Assembly (NCBI GenBank): GCA_020854775.1
Contig: JAHKLZ010000019.1
Location: 1 to 63,701 of the forward strand
DNA from: Candidatus Woesearchaeota archaeon
Lineage (GTDB): Archaea > Nanobdellota > Nanobdellia > Woesearchaeales > 21-14-0-10-32-9
DNA length: 63,701 nt
Direction of reading: 5' to 3'
The translations under genes and the position numbers were made by a program. Shown piece by piece: positions 42,016 through 53,695 of this stretch. How positions within the stretch are numbered: the stretch's first letter is position 1; every line of letters starts with the position of its first letter. The notes below the pieces were generated by a model. The model was not told the DNA's origin, did no database searches, and saw only the letters and a program-made list of their open reading frames with translations.

Positions 42016-42867
42016 TTACATGTCTTCTATTACTGGTTCATCATTTACGAATTCTGATTCTAATCCTAATTCTTTAAAATAAGTAGTCATTGATATACAA
42101 GCAAATTTCTCCGTTGAGTAATGCGTACCTCCTAGTATGTTCATCTTGTTTTTCTTTGCGAATTCATGTGCTGGTTTTGATCTTTCATTTAATAGAGTTA
42201 TTCCGGTTATGAAAGTATTAGTATTTTCTCTTAATGCGTCATCTAAGTATTCTGCTTCGTTTCCTCCTCCAGCTATTATTGCGATTCTTCCATTCTTTAT
42301 TTCTTTTGTTCCGTATTCATAAAGACTTACTTCGTGCCCTAACACTTCTAACATTTTTTCTTTTAGTTCTTGAACATCAACAAGATTGGTTTTGGCGATT
42401 ACTCCGCTCATTCCTCCTAAGTAAGGCGAGAAGGGTTTTTCAACTATTAATCCGAGTGCTTTAGCTAAACTATTACTAGTAGAATGCTCTCCATAATTAT
42501 CTAAAGGTGAATGCAAGTTATATATTGATATTTTTTGTTCTTTGAATTTTTCTAGTAATTCAGGTTTCATTTCTTGAAACACATTCGGCGCTTTGGTTAT
42601 ATCCCAATCAGCTGGGTGGTGAACAAATAATAACGCGTTAGTCACGTTTTCAGCTATTATTTTTTGCATTACTTTCTCTGATGGAAAAACAGAGGTGTAA
42701 ACTTTATTAATTTCATCTGTGAAATCACATACTAAGCCTATGCTTCTTTTTTTGTATTCTTCAGTCACGTATCTTTGTATGTTCTTTATGTTTTCTTCCC
42801 AGTCATCACTCATTTCCTGAGTTATGAAGTCTTTTTCAAGTCTTTCATATAATTTTTTTGATTTCAT
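42016..42867 (-). CDS. Nif3-like (DUF34) metal-binding protein
   Basis: 283 residues. The family's metal-site signatures are present: FVHHPADWD near residue 75, YNLHSPLDNYGEHSTSNSLA near 120, and the C-terminal GGTHYSTEKFA. A central insertion-type segment (PYLGGMSGVIA, IAIIAGGGNEAEYLDDAL) matches the NIF3 core. These proteins form metal-containing hexameric rings; GTP cyclohydrolase I type 2 is the database name but the activity is not well established. It is upstream of and co-transcribed with the Nudix gene. Confidence 0.92.
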   Translation of the reverse strand: MKSKKLYERLEKDFITQEMSDDWEENIKNIQRYVTEEYKKRSIGLVCDFTDEINKVYTSVFPSEKVMQKIIAENVTNALLFVHHPADWDITKAPNVFQEMKPELLEKFKEQKISIYNLHSPLDNYGEHSTSNSLAKALGLIVEKPFSPYLGGMSGVIAKTNLVDVQELKEKMLEVLGHEVSLYEYGTKEIKNGRIAIIAGGGNEAEYLDDALRENTNTFITGITLLNERSKPAHEFAKKNKMNILGGTHYSTEKFACISMTTYFKELGLESEFVNDEPVIEDM

Positions 42868-42976
42868 ATATTTGTTTAAAGTTAGTTGTTTTTAATATTT
42901 TTCCTGTTTTTTCCGAAATTCTTCCGATTTTTGTAATCAAAACATTTTTAAGGTTCTTATTTAATCTTTGTTTCTT

Positions 42977-45235
42977 ATGTCAGAATTAATTATAACAGAA
43001 AAACCTAGTTCGGCAAAGAAAATAGCTGAGTCATTAGCCGACGGTAAACCTAAGAAAGAAGTTGTTAATGGAGTTACTATTTTTTCTTTAACTCATGGAA
43101 AAACAGATATAAGAGTTGTTAGCGCGGTTGGTCATCTTTATACTTTAGCTGAGAAAGTTAAGAGTTTTGCTTATCCTGTTTTTGATATTGAGTGGAGACC
43201 TATTCACTTAGTTAATAAAAAAGCAGTTTTTTCTAAGAAGTACTTAGATGTTATTAAGAAAGAATCTAAAAAAGCTAAGAGCTTCGTTGTTGCTTGCGAT
43301 TATGACATCGAAGGAGAAGTTATTGGTTTGAATATTGTTCGTTTTGTTTGTAATCAAAAAGACGCGTCTCGTATGAAATTCTCCACATTAGTTAAAGAGG
43401 ATGTTATAAAGTCTTATGATAATAAACTTCCTAGTCTTGATTGGGGTCAAGCTTTAGCGGGTGAAACTCGTCACTTTCTTGATTGGCTTTACGGTATAAA
43501 TATTAGTCGTGCTCTTTCTACTTCTGTTAAGAAAGCTGGCGCGTTTAAGATTCTTAGTAGTGGTCGTGTTCAAGCTCCAGCTCTTAAAATAGTTGCTGAT
43601 AAAGAAAAAGAAATTCAAGCTTTTAAGCCTGTTCCATTCTGGCAAGTTGTTCTTGAACTTAACAAAAAGATTAAGTTTGACGCTATTCATGAAAAAGACA
43701 AGTTCTGGGATGAAAAAGAAGCAAAAACTGTTTTTAACAAAGTTAAAGATAAAAAAGATTGCGTCGTTGAATCTTTATCTAAGAAGAAGTTTGCTCAACA
43801 AGCACCTTTTCCTTTTGATCTTGGTTCTTTACAAAGTGAGGCTTACAAATTATTCGGAATTTCTCCTAAGGCGACTTTGCAATGTGCTCAGAGTCTTTAT
43901 CTTCAAGGTTTAACATCGTATCCTAGAACTTCTTCTCAGAAGCTTCCTAAAGAACTTAATCTTAGTAAAGTGATTAGTGATTTGGCTAAGAATCCTGAGT
44001 ACAAAAACAGCGCTGAATTTTTGTTATCTAAGAAGTTATTAAAGCCTAATGAAGGTAAGAAAGATGATCCTGCGCACCCTGCGATTTTTCCTACAGGTTC
44101 TAAGGGTAAGATTAGTGATGATCGTGAAAAAAAAGTTTATGATTTAATAGTTAAGCGTTTCTTTGCGTGCTTTGGTGAGCCTGCGATTAGGGAAACTGTT
44201 ACTGCTAAATTCGTTGTTGCCGAAGAATTATTTGTTTCTAAAGGTACGTCTACTCTTGTTAAGGGTTGGCATGAATTATACGAACCTTATGTTAAACTCA
44301 GCGAGGATGAATTACCTGTTCTTCAAAAAGATGATGTTGTTGTTATTAAGAAATCTGATTTGTTATCTAAGGAAACTCAACCTCCTAAGCGTTTCACACC
44401 TGCTTCTTTAATTTCCGAACTTGAAAAGAAAGGTCTTGGTACTAAGGCTACTAGGGCGGACATAGTTGAAGCTTTGTATGATCGTGGTTACGTAATTGAG
44501 AAATCTATTCAAGTTACTCAACTAGGTATGCACACGGTTCACGTAATGGAGAAATACTTTAAAGAACTAACTGATGAAGAATTCACTAGGGATGTAGAAG
44601 ATCAAATGGAGCTTATTCGTAGTAAAAAAAAGAAGCCTGAAGATGTTCTTGATGATGCTAAAAAGAACTTAATGGTTATTCTTGATAAGATTAAGAAGCA
44701 CGAAAAATCTATTGGTGAAGAATTATTAAGTGCTAATAAAGAAACTCAAGATACTAAGAATTTGCTTGGTCCTTGTCCTCTTTGCGAGGAAGGTTCAATC
44801 ATGATTAAGCGTGGCAAGTTTGGTTTGTTTGCTGCGTGTAGTAAGTATCCTGATTGTAAAGAAACTTTTAATTTACCTAAGCAAGGATTAGTTAAACCAA
44901 CAGGTAAGATTTCTCCTCTTGGTTATCCTATTATTAGTTTATTTGTTAAAGGTAAAAGGCCTGTTGAGTTAAGTTTGAATCCTGAAGAAAATAATCATCT
45001 TGATGAAAAAACAGAAGAAGAATATCGTTCTATAAAAGAAGGTAGTGTTGATAAGAATTGTGAGAAGTGCGGTGCTCCTATGCGTGTTATGAACAGTATT
45101 TACGGAGAATTTCTTGGTTGTACTAATTATCCTAAGTGTCGTCACACGGAAAGTCCTAATGGTCATAACAAAAATGGTTCTAATGGTGTTGTTAAAACTG
45201 AGAATAAGGAATCTAAAGAAATTATTAAAGATTAA
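42977..45235 (+). CDS. topA: DNA topoisomerase I (type IA)
   Basis: 752 residues. It relaxes negative supercoils by a 5'-phosphotyrosine single-strand break. The N-terminal Toprim domain has ITEKPSSAKKIAESL and the DxDxE site VACDYDIEGEVIG. The active-site Tyr is in GLTSYPRTSSQ (about residue 314). TPASLISELEKKGLGTKATRADI is the conserved C-terminal core signature. Two four-Cys zinc ribbons follow (CPLCEE...CSKYPDC at about 600-635; CEKCGAP...CTNYPKC at about 694-725), then a disordered tail. ATG 42977 is preferred over 42968. It overlaps the protease stop by four bases. Confidence 0.96.
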   Translation: MSELIITEKPSSAKKIAESLADGKPKKEVVNGVTIFSLTHGKTDIRVVSAVGHLYTLAEKVKSFAYPVFDIEWRPIHLVNKKAVFSKKYLDVIKKESKKAKSFVVACDYDIEGEVIGLNIVRFVCNQKDASRMKFSTLVKEDVIKSYDNKLPSLDWGQALAGETRHFLDWLYGINISRALSTSVKKAGAFKILSSGRVQAPALKIVADKEKEIQAFKPVPFWQVVLELNKKIKFDAIHEKDKFWDEKEAKTVFNKVKDKKDCVVESLSKKKFAQQAPFPFDLGSLQSEAYKLFGISPKATLQCAQSLYLQGLTSYPRTSSQKLPKELNLSKVISDLAKNPEYKNSAEFLLSKKLLKPNEGKKDDPAHPAIFPTGSKGKISDDREKKVYDLIVKRFFACFGEPAIRETVTAKFVVAEELFVSKGTSTLVKGWHELYEPYVKLSEDELPVLQKDDVVVIKKSDLLSKETQPPKRFTPASLISELEKKGLGTKATRADIVEALYDRGYVIEKSIQVTQLGMHTVHVMEKYFKELTDEEFTRDVEDQMELIRSKKKKPEDVLDDAKKNLMVILDKIKKHEKSIGEELLSANKETQDTKNLLGPCPLCEEGSIMIKRGKFGLFAACSKYPDCKETFNLPKQGLVKPTGKISPLGYPIISLFVKGKRPVELSLNPEENNHLDEKTEEEYRSIKEGSVDKNCEKCGAPMRVMNSIYGEFLGCTNYPKCRHTESPNGHNKNGSNGVVKTENKESKEIIKD

Positions 45236-48200
45236 TCATTTTGTTGTTGTTTTATACGCTTAATTATTATCGCGCTTATTATAATTAATTGTGTTGTTAT
45301 TACAAATATCAAAAAAATCTTATTTGTTTTATCAGTTTTTATTTTCTCAATTTCTTCTCTTTCTTCATGTGTTAATTTAGGGTCTTCTATTTGTTTTTTT
45401 GTTTCTGTCTCCTTTACTCCTATAATGAAATAACTGAATCCTTGCGTTATTGAATTATATTTTATTGTTGTTTCTGTTTCTTCTTTTATTATTGTTATTA
45501 ATTCTTCCCATTCTTCGTTGTATCTGTAAAGTCTTATTTTTTCAGCGCTAGTATTTTCTTTCTTTATCCATGTTTTTTCCACTTCGAATTCTATTATTGT
45601 TTCTGTTTGATTTAATTCATTAAGGTTGTCTAATGCTTTTATTTCATATAATTTATAGATTCTTCCCTGAAAAAAATTTATTTCTTTTATTTTTTCCTGA
45701 GTTATTTCTTTTATGGTTATGCTGTTTTTATTATCGGATAATATTTTTATTTCTTTTTCTTCATCAACTTGTTGTTCTTCTGTTTTCTTTTCAGCAGGGG
45801 GTATTGAAAATGAAGTTGTCGTTGTTTCTCCTCCACCTCCTGATGAACTAGAAGAAGGTTTTGTTATTATTTTTATGTTGAAGTAATTACTTTCTTCACT
45901 TAGATTATTTTTATTTGATAATATTTTTGTTTCTTGGTTTAATTCATCCTGACTTAATATTACTAGTTCATCATTATTTACTTCATAAGGTATTTCTTCG
46001 TTGCTTAACTCATAATTTGGGTATTCTCCTTGTAAATAATAATCAAAATATTCTTTTAAATTTATTCTTAATTCTTCATTTTTATATCCTTCTTTATCCG
46101 TCAAGTTTTTTATTAAAATCATAAAAGGTTCTGGCATGATTTGTATATTCCAAGTATTGTTAGTCTTTGTTTTATTATTTGTGGATTCAACGAATAATGT
46201 ATGATTTCCTGTTTCTTTTATTGTTGCATTAAATAAATAAGTTTCATTGTTGTTCTTGGTTTCGTTGTTTAGTTTCCAAGTAGTATTTATAGTTCTATTA
46301 AAAACGTCTCGCGTTTCAAAAACAAATAATTTTGTTTCATTAAATTCTAAAGTTATATTGTTTGTTTCTGGCGTAACGTTAATTATTGTGAGGGGTGCTG
46401 GGTTTATAGTTATGTTCCATTCTTTTGTTGAATTTCCTTCATCATTAATAACTATTAATTGTAAAAAAACATTTTCTTTTCCAGTCGCATTAAAAACATA
46501 AAATTCAGAGATGTTTTCTGTGTTGTTTTCAATCCACATAATTGTCAGGTTTCCAGCTATAGGATTATAACTTTCTTGAGTGAATAGAATTGTTTCATTT
46601 TCATAAATTTCTAGGATGGTTTCGTTAGGATCTGTGCTTGTTATTATAGGTATGGGGTTTATCACGTTTATAACTAAATTAATGGTTTTATTAATTAAAT
46701 AATCAGTTTTTTGTTGTTCTGCACTCACATTGTATGTTCCTACATTTAAAGAAATATTTTCTGCTTCTGTTTTATTTTTTATTTCATTATTTATTTTTAT
46801 TATTTCATTTCCTGATGATTTGTTGATGCTGATGTTATAAAAACCAGGATAACCGGTAAAATTATTTTTTTCTCCATTAATAAATAATTCAAATAAAGGT
46901 TCTGTTTTATAATAAATTTCATTCAAATTATTAGTGAAGCCGTGTTCATTCAAAGAAGTTAAATTAAGGATGTGTTTTCCTAGATTCGTAAAATTATTAG
47001 TTGTTAAATTTATTTGTCCTGTTTTTTCAGTTATGTTAATTAAGGTAATATTGTTTTCATCAATTAAAAAAAGGTTGGTTTCATAGTCTTTATTGCTTTT
47101 TGTTAACCATTGAATTAAAGAATAATTATTTGTGTTGTTTATTAATAAATTAGAACTGATATTTATTTCTACTTCAGGTGTTCTGTTATCAATGATTAAA
47201 ACAGATGATAAAGCTTGCAAGAAGGTATAATTATGATTTGTTTCCGAATCTTCTAATAAGTTTCCTTCATTTACAAGTATGTTTTTTACTTCACTATTAT
47301 TTAACTGTTTTTGATTTATTAAGATATTTGCTTGTTGCATCAAAGATATTACTCCTGATACGTGAGGGGTGGCCATAGAAGTTCCTGAACTAGTCTTTGT
47401 TCCTGTTAAATGAGTTGATGTTATGCTAGCTCCTGGTGCCGCAATTAAATAATCATAATTTACGCCTCTGTTCGCACTCGAAGCATAAGAATTATTGCCT
47501 TGTGTTGAGGTTACAGGTATGACTCTGCTTATGCAAGCAGGGAAATTAACACCTGTGTAATTACCATTATTTCCTGAAGCAACTACAACACTCATATTCT
47601 TATTTATGGCTGTATGTATTATTTCTGCTTCTCCAGGATAAGAAGAATCACAATGATTAGGAAATGTTATATTTGCGCCTGCACTTATACTAATTACGCT
47701 TATGTTATATGTTTCTTTGTTATCTGAACACCAAATTATTCCTAACATCAATGTGGATAATGAACCTCCACCTGTACTATTAAACGCTTTAACTGCTAAA
47801 AGACGAGTATCTGGAGCAACTCCTATTACGGATCCGTTCGCAGCTATTATTCCCGCAACGTGAGTTCCATGCCCTTGATCATCTAAAACATTATTAGATC
47901 CTTCTATTGTGTTTCTTCCACCTAACACTTTTGAACAATTACCTGACTCGTACTCTTGAGTTGTACAACCACCTAAAGATTCATGCTCATAATTTATTCC
48001 GGTGTCTATTACGCAAACTGTTTGATTTCTTCCTGTTATGTTAGTTCCTAATATTTGTAATTTATTTGTTTCTTTACTACTTATAAAATGAGTGCTTTGA
48101 CTTAAAAAAACATTTATAGGTTCATCATATCTTATTCTTTTTATGTTTCTTTGATTTTTTAATTCTTCTAATTCTTGCAAGGTTAATTCCACTACGTACA

Positions 48201-48483
48201 TATTGCTTTTTTCTTCTATTATTAACGCGTTTATACCTTTATTACTCAGAGTATCTTTTACTTTTTCATTATTACTCATTATCAAGCTTTTTCTAGGTAA
48301 ATCATTTTCAGATATTATTACTCTTACTCTTTCTTGATTTTCTAACTTTTTTATTATTAAATTATCTATTATAGGTTTTTCATCTAGAACTACATATCCT
48401 AATATGTCTCCTATCATAAAAGCACTAATTACTAGAAATGTCAAAGCCACATAGGAACTAATTATTTTTTTTTTCTGATTCAT
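45232..48483 (-). CDS. Exported subtilisin-like (S8) protease with Ig-like repeats and PGF-pre-PGF-like domain
   Basis: 1083 residues. An N-terminal TM or signal segment (SSYVALTFLVISAFMIGDIL) precedes an inhibitor-like prodomain to about 140. The S8 domain follows with Asp in VCVIDTGINYEHES (about 158), His in DQGHGTHVAGIIA (about 205) and Ser in GTSMATPHVSGV (about 368). A long Asn/Thr-rich Ig-like region with many sequons spans about 430-850, then a Ser/Gly linker (SSSSSGGGGETTTT). A PGF-pre-PGF-like domain (about 935-1020; ending GFSYFIIGV) is followed by a membrane helix and a basic tail. It is probably a surface-anchored glycoprotein protease that degrades or matures extracellular proteins. 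Confidence 0.93.
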   Translation of the reverse strand: MNQKKKIISSYVALTFLVISAFMIGDILGYVVLDEKPIIDNLIIKKLENQERVRVIISENDLPRKSLIMSNNEKVKDTLSNKGINALIIEEKSNMYVVELTLQELEELKNQRNIKRIRYDEPINVFLSQSTHFISSKETNKLQILGTNITGRNQTVCVIDTGINYEHESLGGCTTQEYESGNCSKVLGGRNTIEGSNNVLDDQGHGTHVAGIIAANGSVIGVAPDTRLLAVKAFNSTGGGSLSTLMLGIIWCSDNKETYNISVISISAGANITFPNHCDSSYPGEAEIIHTAINKNMSVVVASGNNGNYTGVNFPACISRVIPVTSTQGNNSYASSANRGVNYDYLIAAPGASITSTHLTGTKTSSGTSMATPHVSGVISLMQQANILINQKQLNNSEVKNILVNEGNLLEDSETNHNYTFLQALSSVLIIDNRTPEVEINISSNLLINNTNNYSLIQWLTKSNKDYETNLFLIDENNITLINITEKTGQINLTTNNFTNLGKHILNLTSLNEHGFTNNLNEIYYKTEPLFELFINGEKNNFTGYPGFYNISINKSSGNEIIKINNEIKNKTEAENISLNVGTYNVSAEQQKTDYLINKTINLVINVINPIPIITSTDPNETILEIYENETILFTQESYNPIAGNLTIMWIENNTENISEFYVFNATGKENVFLQLIVINDEGNSTKEWNITINPAPLTIINVTPETNNITLEFNETKLFVFETRDVFNRTINTTWKLNNETKNNNETYLFNATIKETGNHTLFVESTNNKTKTNNTWNIQIMPEPFMILIKNLTDKEGYKNEELRINLKEYFDYYLQGEYPNYELSNEEIPYEVNNDELVILSQDELNQETKILSNKNNLSEESNYFNIKIITKPSSSSSGGGGETTTTSFSIPPAEKKTEEQQVDEEKEIKILSDNKNSITIKEITQEKIKEINFFQGRIYKLYEIKALDNLNELNQTETIIEFEVEKTWIKKENTSAEKIRLYRYNEEWEELITIIKEETETTIKYNSITQGFSYFIIGVKETETKKQIEDPKLTHEEREEIEKIKTDKTNKIFLIFVITTQLIIISAIIIKRIKQQQND

Positions 48484-48554
48484 AAAACCTCCTTAAAATT
48501 TTTCTTTTCTTTAATAAGAAATATTAAAATAAATATATAATTATTGTCATTTTA

Positions 48555-49637
48555 TTAATCTAAGTAATTAATTATTTCGTCTGATACTTTAATCATTGTT
48601 TCTAATTCTTTTTTTAATTCGTTTTTGTCTTCTTCTTTTATGTCGCTGGATTTGAAGAAATTCATTTTTGTTTTTCTAAGTATTCTTCCGGGAGCGTAGA
48701 AAACAACTGCGTTTTCTGCAAACAAAACAGATAATCCGTTCGTTGAGCGTCTAGTAAAGAATCCATTTCCTTTTTTTTTGTAATCAGATATTTTTACTAG
48801 TTCTTCTTGCACTCTAGGTGTTAATATCTGGGTTATGTTCATGTGTTTATCTGTTTTTTTTCCTTTGTATGAGAAAGCGAATGTGTCGTTAAACTTTATG
48901 GATTCTGTTTTTATTTTTTTGTTCGTGAAAAAATTTGCTATTTTGCTAATCACTCCTTCAGGGTATAAATAAAATCTTGATTCTAGTCTTCTTGGTAGTT
49001 TTATTATGAAGTAATGATCTGTGAATTTTTGATGCTTCGTGTTTCCTTTGTTGTCTCTGCTTACTCTTGTGTAATTAAATAATCCTGATGTGAAATTGTG
49101 TTTTTTCCCGTTTATATTAGTGGTTCCCCAGAATATGTCTTCTAAGTTTTGATCTTGATCGCCTCTGTTGAAGACTTCGGTGTATTTATGGGCGTAATCT
49201 CTCCATAATTTGTGATTTTTATCAGGCCAATACAAGTAATTATTTTCTTTTGCTACTTCTAATTTTATTAAGTCTCTTCTTATTGATTGTACTTTGAAGT
49301 GAAATACTATTAATAAAATAAATGATCCTATGATTATTAATGTGTTCATTATGAAAAAAGATGTTTGGGTATAATGGCTTAGAAGTCTTGATATTGTAAA
49401 GGCTAGTATTATTATTCCTATTATTTTTAAAAAAGTTTTTTTTACGTATCCGGGATTATTTTTTAGGAATAAGTACTTAGCGTGATTCTTTACGTTTTTT
49501 TCTTTTATTAAAGAAACAACTGGTGATTTTCCTGTGGGGTCCCATTCTTCGTGGTTTTGAGGTAAGTTAGAATATAGTTCTTTTTTTGCTTGTTCTATAT
49601 GTTCTTCTTTTGCTAAGTTTAGAAATCCGAAAACCAT
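48555..49637 (-). CDS. DUF3137-like membrane protein paired with LemA
   Basis: 360 residues. Two membrane helices lie close together (about 90-135: IIGIIILAFTISRLL and FIIMNTLIIIGSFILLIVF-like). A soluble domain follows containing GKKHNFTSGLFNYTRVSRD, YFIIKLPRRLESRFYLYP and a C-terminal TRRSTNGLSVLFAENAV. DUF3137 proteins are typically encoded next to LemA, and the gene starts two bases after lemA here, which supports the call. Function unknown; membrane-stress or surface assembly roles have been proposed for LemA neighbours. Confidence 0.78.
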   Translation of the reverse strand: MVFGFLNLAKEEHIEQAKKELYSNLPQNHEEWDPTGKSPVVSLIKEKNVKNHAKYLFLKNNPGYVKKTFLKIIGIIILAFTISRLLSHYTQTSFFIMNTLIIIGSFILLIVFHFKVQSIRRDLIKLEVAKENNYLYWPDKNHKLWRDYAHKYTEVFNRGDQDQNLEDIFWGTTNINGKKHNFTSGLFNYTRVSRDNKGNTKHQKFTDHYFIIKLPRRLESRFYLYPEGVISKIANFFTNKKIKTESIKFNDTFAFSYKGKKTDKHMNITQILTPRVQEELVKISDYKKKGNGFFTRRSTNGLSVLFAENAVVFYAPGRILRKTKMNFFKSSDIKEEDKNELKKELETMIKVSDEIINYLD

Positions 49638-49639
49638 GT

Positions 49640-50197
49640 TTATTCATTCACCAATATTTTTTTAGATTCTCTTTCTTTAGTTTCATATAATTTTTCTTGT
49701 TTGAAACTAAAAAGTTTAGCTAATAAGTTACTAGGAAATATTTCTATTTTGGTGTTGTAACTCGTTACGTTCTCGTTATAAATTCTTCTTGAAGCAGCGA
49801 TTTGATCCTCTGTGTTTCTTAATTGTTTTTGTAAATCCAAAAAATTCTTGTTAGCTTTTAAGTCAGGATAATTCTCTGATACTGCGAATAATGATTTGAC
49901 TGCGCTGTTTAGTTCACTTTCTGTGTTGGCCATTTTTTGGACGTCTTTTCTTTTTCTTGCTTCTTCTAAGTGCGATCTTGCTTTCGTAACTTCTTCCATG
50001 ATTGTTTTTTCGTGTTTTGCATATCCTTTAACAACGCTTACAAGGTTAGGTATTAAGTCTGTTCTTCTTTTTAATTGAACATCTATTCCTGAGAATGATT
50101 TTTTCACGTAATTCTTCATGGTTATTAAGCGATTATAGGTGAATATGAACCATGCTAGAATTATTAGTAGTATTATTAAAATTGTTTGGTTATCCAT
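49640..50197 (-). CDS. lemA: LemA family protein
   Basis: 185 residues, the usual LemA length. An N-terminal membrane helix (TILIILLIILAWFIFTYNRL) is followed by the family core VKKSFSGIDVQLKRRTDLIPNLV and VVKGYAKHEKTIMEEVTKAR, the ENYPDLKANKNFLDLQKQL signature, then ENVTSYNTKIEIFPSNLLA. The N-terminus faces out and the rest forms an antiparallel helical bundle. ATG 50197 places the helix at the very N-terminus as in homologues; an upstream in-frame start at 50248 would add an unlikely leader. It forms an operon with the DUF3137-like gene. Confidence 0.93.
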   Translation of the reverse strand: MDNQTILIILLIILAWFIFTYNRLITMKNYVKKSFSGIDVQLKRRTDLIPNLVSVVKGYAKHEKTIMEEVTKARSHLEEARKRKDVQKMANTESELNSAVKSLFAVSENYPDLKANKNFLDLQKQLRNTEDQIAASRRIYNENVTSYNTKIEIFPSNLLAKLFSFKQEKLYETKERESKKILVNE

Positions 50198-50278
50198 GTA
50201 AGGTTTTAAACAAGGTTTATTTATAAATATTATTTTTTCCACACACATATTTTAACCATTATTAAGTGATTAAAAAAA

Positions 50279-50292
50279 ACATATTTAAATAC
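50279..50292 (+). promoter_or_regulatory. TATA box of the interrupted + strand gene
   Basis: ACATATTTAAATACTT ends about 20 bases before ATG 50314. Its presence supports a real gene starting there although the frame breaks soon after. Confidence 0.5.
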
Positions 50293-50313
50293 TTGGTGTC
50301 TTAATATTTATTT

Positions 50314-50861
50314 ATGATGAACAACAGAATACTAAACAAATTCATTAATGAATATGATTTAGATAAAAAAATGTTTTATCAATAGTATCAACAAAAGAAT
50401 TAGCTCAACTAAAAACTTGGGGTTACAACGTAGAAGACTTACTTAATCATTTAAGTGATAATCACAATAAATTATTACATGGCTCAAGAAAAGAAATTAA
50501 AGAAGGATATCTTATGTCTAAAGCAGGAAATATTTACGCATCAAATATAGCGTCTACAGCTATGATGAAAGCAATAATATCGAACGAAGACCTAAGTTTT
50601 CCGGGCTTAGAATATTCTTATTTCATTAACAAATTAAACCTTTTAAAAATAAAGATTCACGGAATAAACAATCAAACAATAGGGGAATCAGGATTCGTTT
50701 ACGTAATTAATAACACTCAAGGATTTAAGAATAGTCCTGCTTATTCCTGGCAATACGTAAGTAAAGAAGAAAAAATACCTATCGCTGCGATAATACCAAT
50801 ACAAAGAAAAGATTTCACATATCAAATAATTGACGTAACTAACAAAAAAATAATACAATAA
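50314..50861 (+). pseudogene. Frameshifted gene, possible ART-fold protein
   Basis: ATG 50314 reads MMNNRILNKFINEYDLDKK and then stops at codon 24. Adding one A to the A7 run at 50365-50371 joins it to the frame that continues VLSIVSTKELAQLKTW to 50861, giving about 182 residues. The downstream part alone would start at 50514. LLHGSRKEIKEGYLM followed by NIYASNIASTAMMKAI resembles small ADP-ribosyltransferase-fold proteins (HGS strand, then IYAxxxxxxAxxxAI); that fold call is tentative. Codon use is richer in A-ending codons than in the genes to the left. It is either a real lesion or a consensus error. Confidence 0.6.
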
Positions 50862-50947
50862 TTACTAATAAAAAATTACTGATCAAAATATTCATTTTTT
50901 CTTAAATAGTCCAATAATTTAAAGAAAACACTTTTCAACTCAAGGAA

Positions 50948-51397
50948 TTATTCAGACCATCCTTTCCAATCTTGCTTATAATCCAATTCATGAATTTCTG
51001 CATCTAAAGCATCTATTGCTTTTGCGAATTTCGATTCTAAAGTTTTTTGTTCTTCATATTCAGTAAATAGTTTTAGGAATTTATTGTTTAATGGAGTTGG
51101 TAATTCTGTATGTAATAATTTCATTGCTTTTTTTTCTTTCTCAGATTTATCTAATCTTTTAATTTCAGGATGTAATGGTGAATCTCCAGCTTCAATTTCT
51201 ACAACATCATGATACATTAAAAGTTCATAAACTTTTAATCTGTCTAAATTAAAATTATTTCTAGAAAGAAAAAAATCAGCAAGGATTAAACAACTCCAAG
51301 AATGTTCAGCAGTACTTTCTTTTCTATCTTCAACTGAATTGAAACGATAAACTGTTTTTAATTTATTAAAGATTCTGAATTTGTGAATATCTTCCAT
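50948..51397 (-). CDS. HD-domain phosphohydrolase (YfbR/HDDC2-like)
   Basis: 149 residues. The metal ligands are ESTAEHSW (His), MYHDVVEIEAGD (HD) and the distal Asp in AKAIDALDAEI, the layout of HD_3 5'-deoxynucleotidases of the YfbR/YGK1 type. It probably dephosphorylates deoxyribonucleoside monophosphates in nucleotide-pool control. The last residues KQDWKGWSE place it close to the family's normal end, though relatives are often about 40 residues longer. A TATA-like AAATAGTTTCAAATA precedes the start on the minus strand. Confidence 0.88.
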   Translation of the reverse strand: MEDIHKFRIFNKLKTVYRFNSVEDRKESTAEHSWSCLILADFFLSRNNFNLDRLKVYELLMYHDVVEIEAGDSPLHPEIKRLDKSEKEKKAMKLLHTELPTPLNNKFLKLFTEYEEQKTLESKFAKAIDALDAEIHELDYKQDWKGWSE

Positions 51398-51459
51398 ATA
51401 AATAGATTATTTGAAACTATTTAATAAATATATAGAAAGCCTTTAGAAAAATATATTTC

Positions 51460-51738
51460 ATTTAACATCGGGGTTTAGAGAAGTTTTTGTGACAGCAAAA
51501 ATTTGGGTGTAGTGAGGTACAACCGAACGAAACCTCTAAATCCTTGTTAAATACTTCCGATAGGAACGAGGGATAACTGCGAGTGGTTTTTTGCGAAGCA
51601 AAAAAATCCTGAAGAGTAAAATTTCCATTTTTAATAAATTCGACCGTAGGGAGTGTATATGTGCGTAGCACTGGGGAGTTCCGTTCCTTCAAAAGAGCAA
51701 ATGCGACACATCAAGAACAAGTATCTGGGGGCGAGAAG
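51460..51738 (+). repeat. Island repeat copy A (attC-like core plus hairpin tail)
   Basis: Core 51460-51552 (93 bp): outer boxes ATTTAAC (51460-51466) and GTTAAAT (51546-51552), inner arms GGGTTTAGAG (51471-51480) and CTCTAAATCC (51534-51543), and a hairpin TTTTTG/CAAAAA inside. The tail to 51620 is nearly identical to copy B and contains TTCC-GATA-GGAA and the mini-hairpin TTTTTTGCGAAGCAAAAAA. Further on are CC-GTA-GG and GTGC-GTA-GCAC hairpins, and an end ACAAGTATCT similar to B. The spacer 51398-51775 holds no gene. Strand is given as written; it is near-palindromic. Confidence 0.85.
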
Positions 51739-51775
51739 AATATATCAAAATAAATAAATTAAAAAATAGTGATCC

Positions 51776-53672
<1,897 letters not shown>

Positions 53673-53695
53673 TTTTCATACCTCCAATTATTTTT

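Noticed and set aside
51462-51692. 76-residue minus-strand open frame
   Set aside because: It lies wholly inside repeat copy A; the frame is a by-product of hairpin sequence and is not kept in the other copies.
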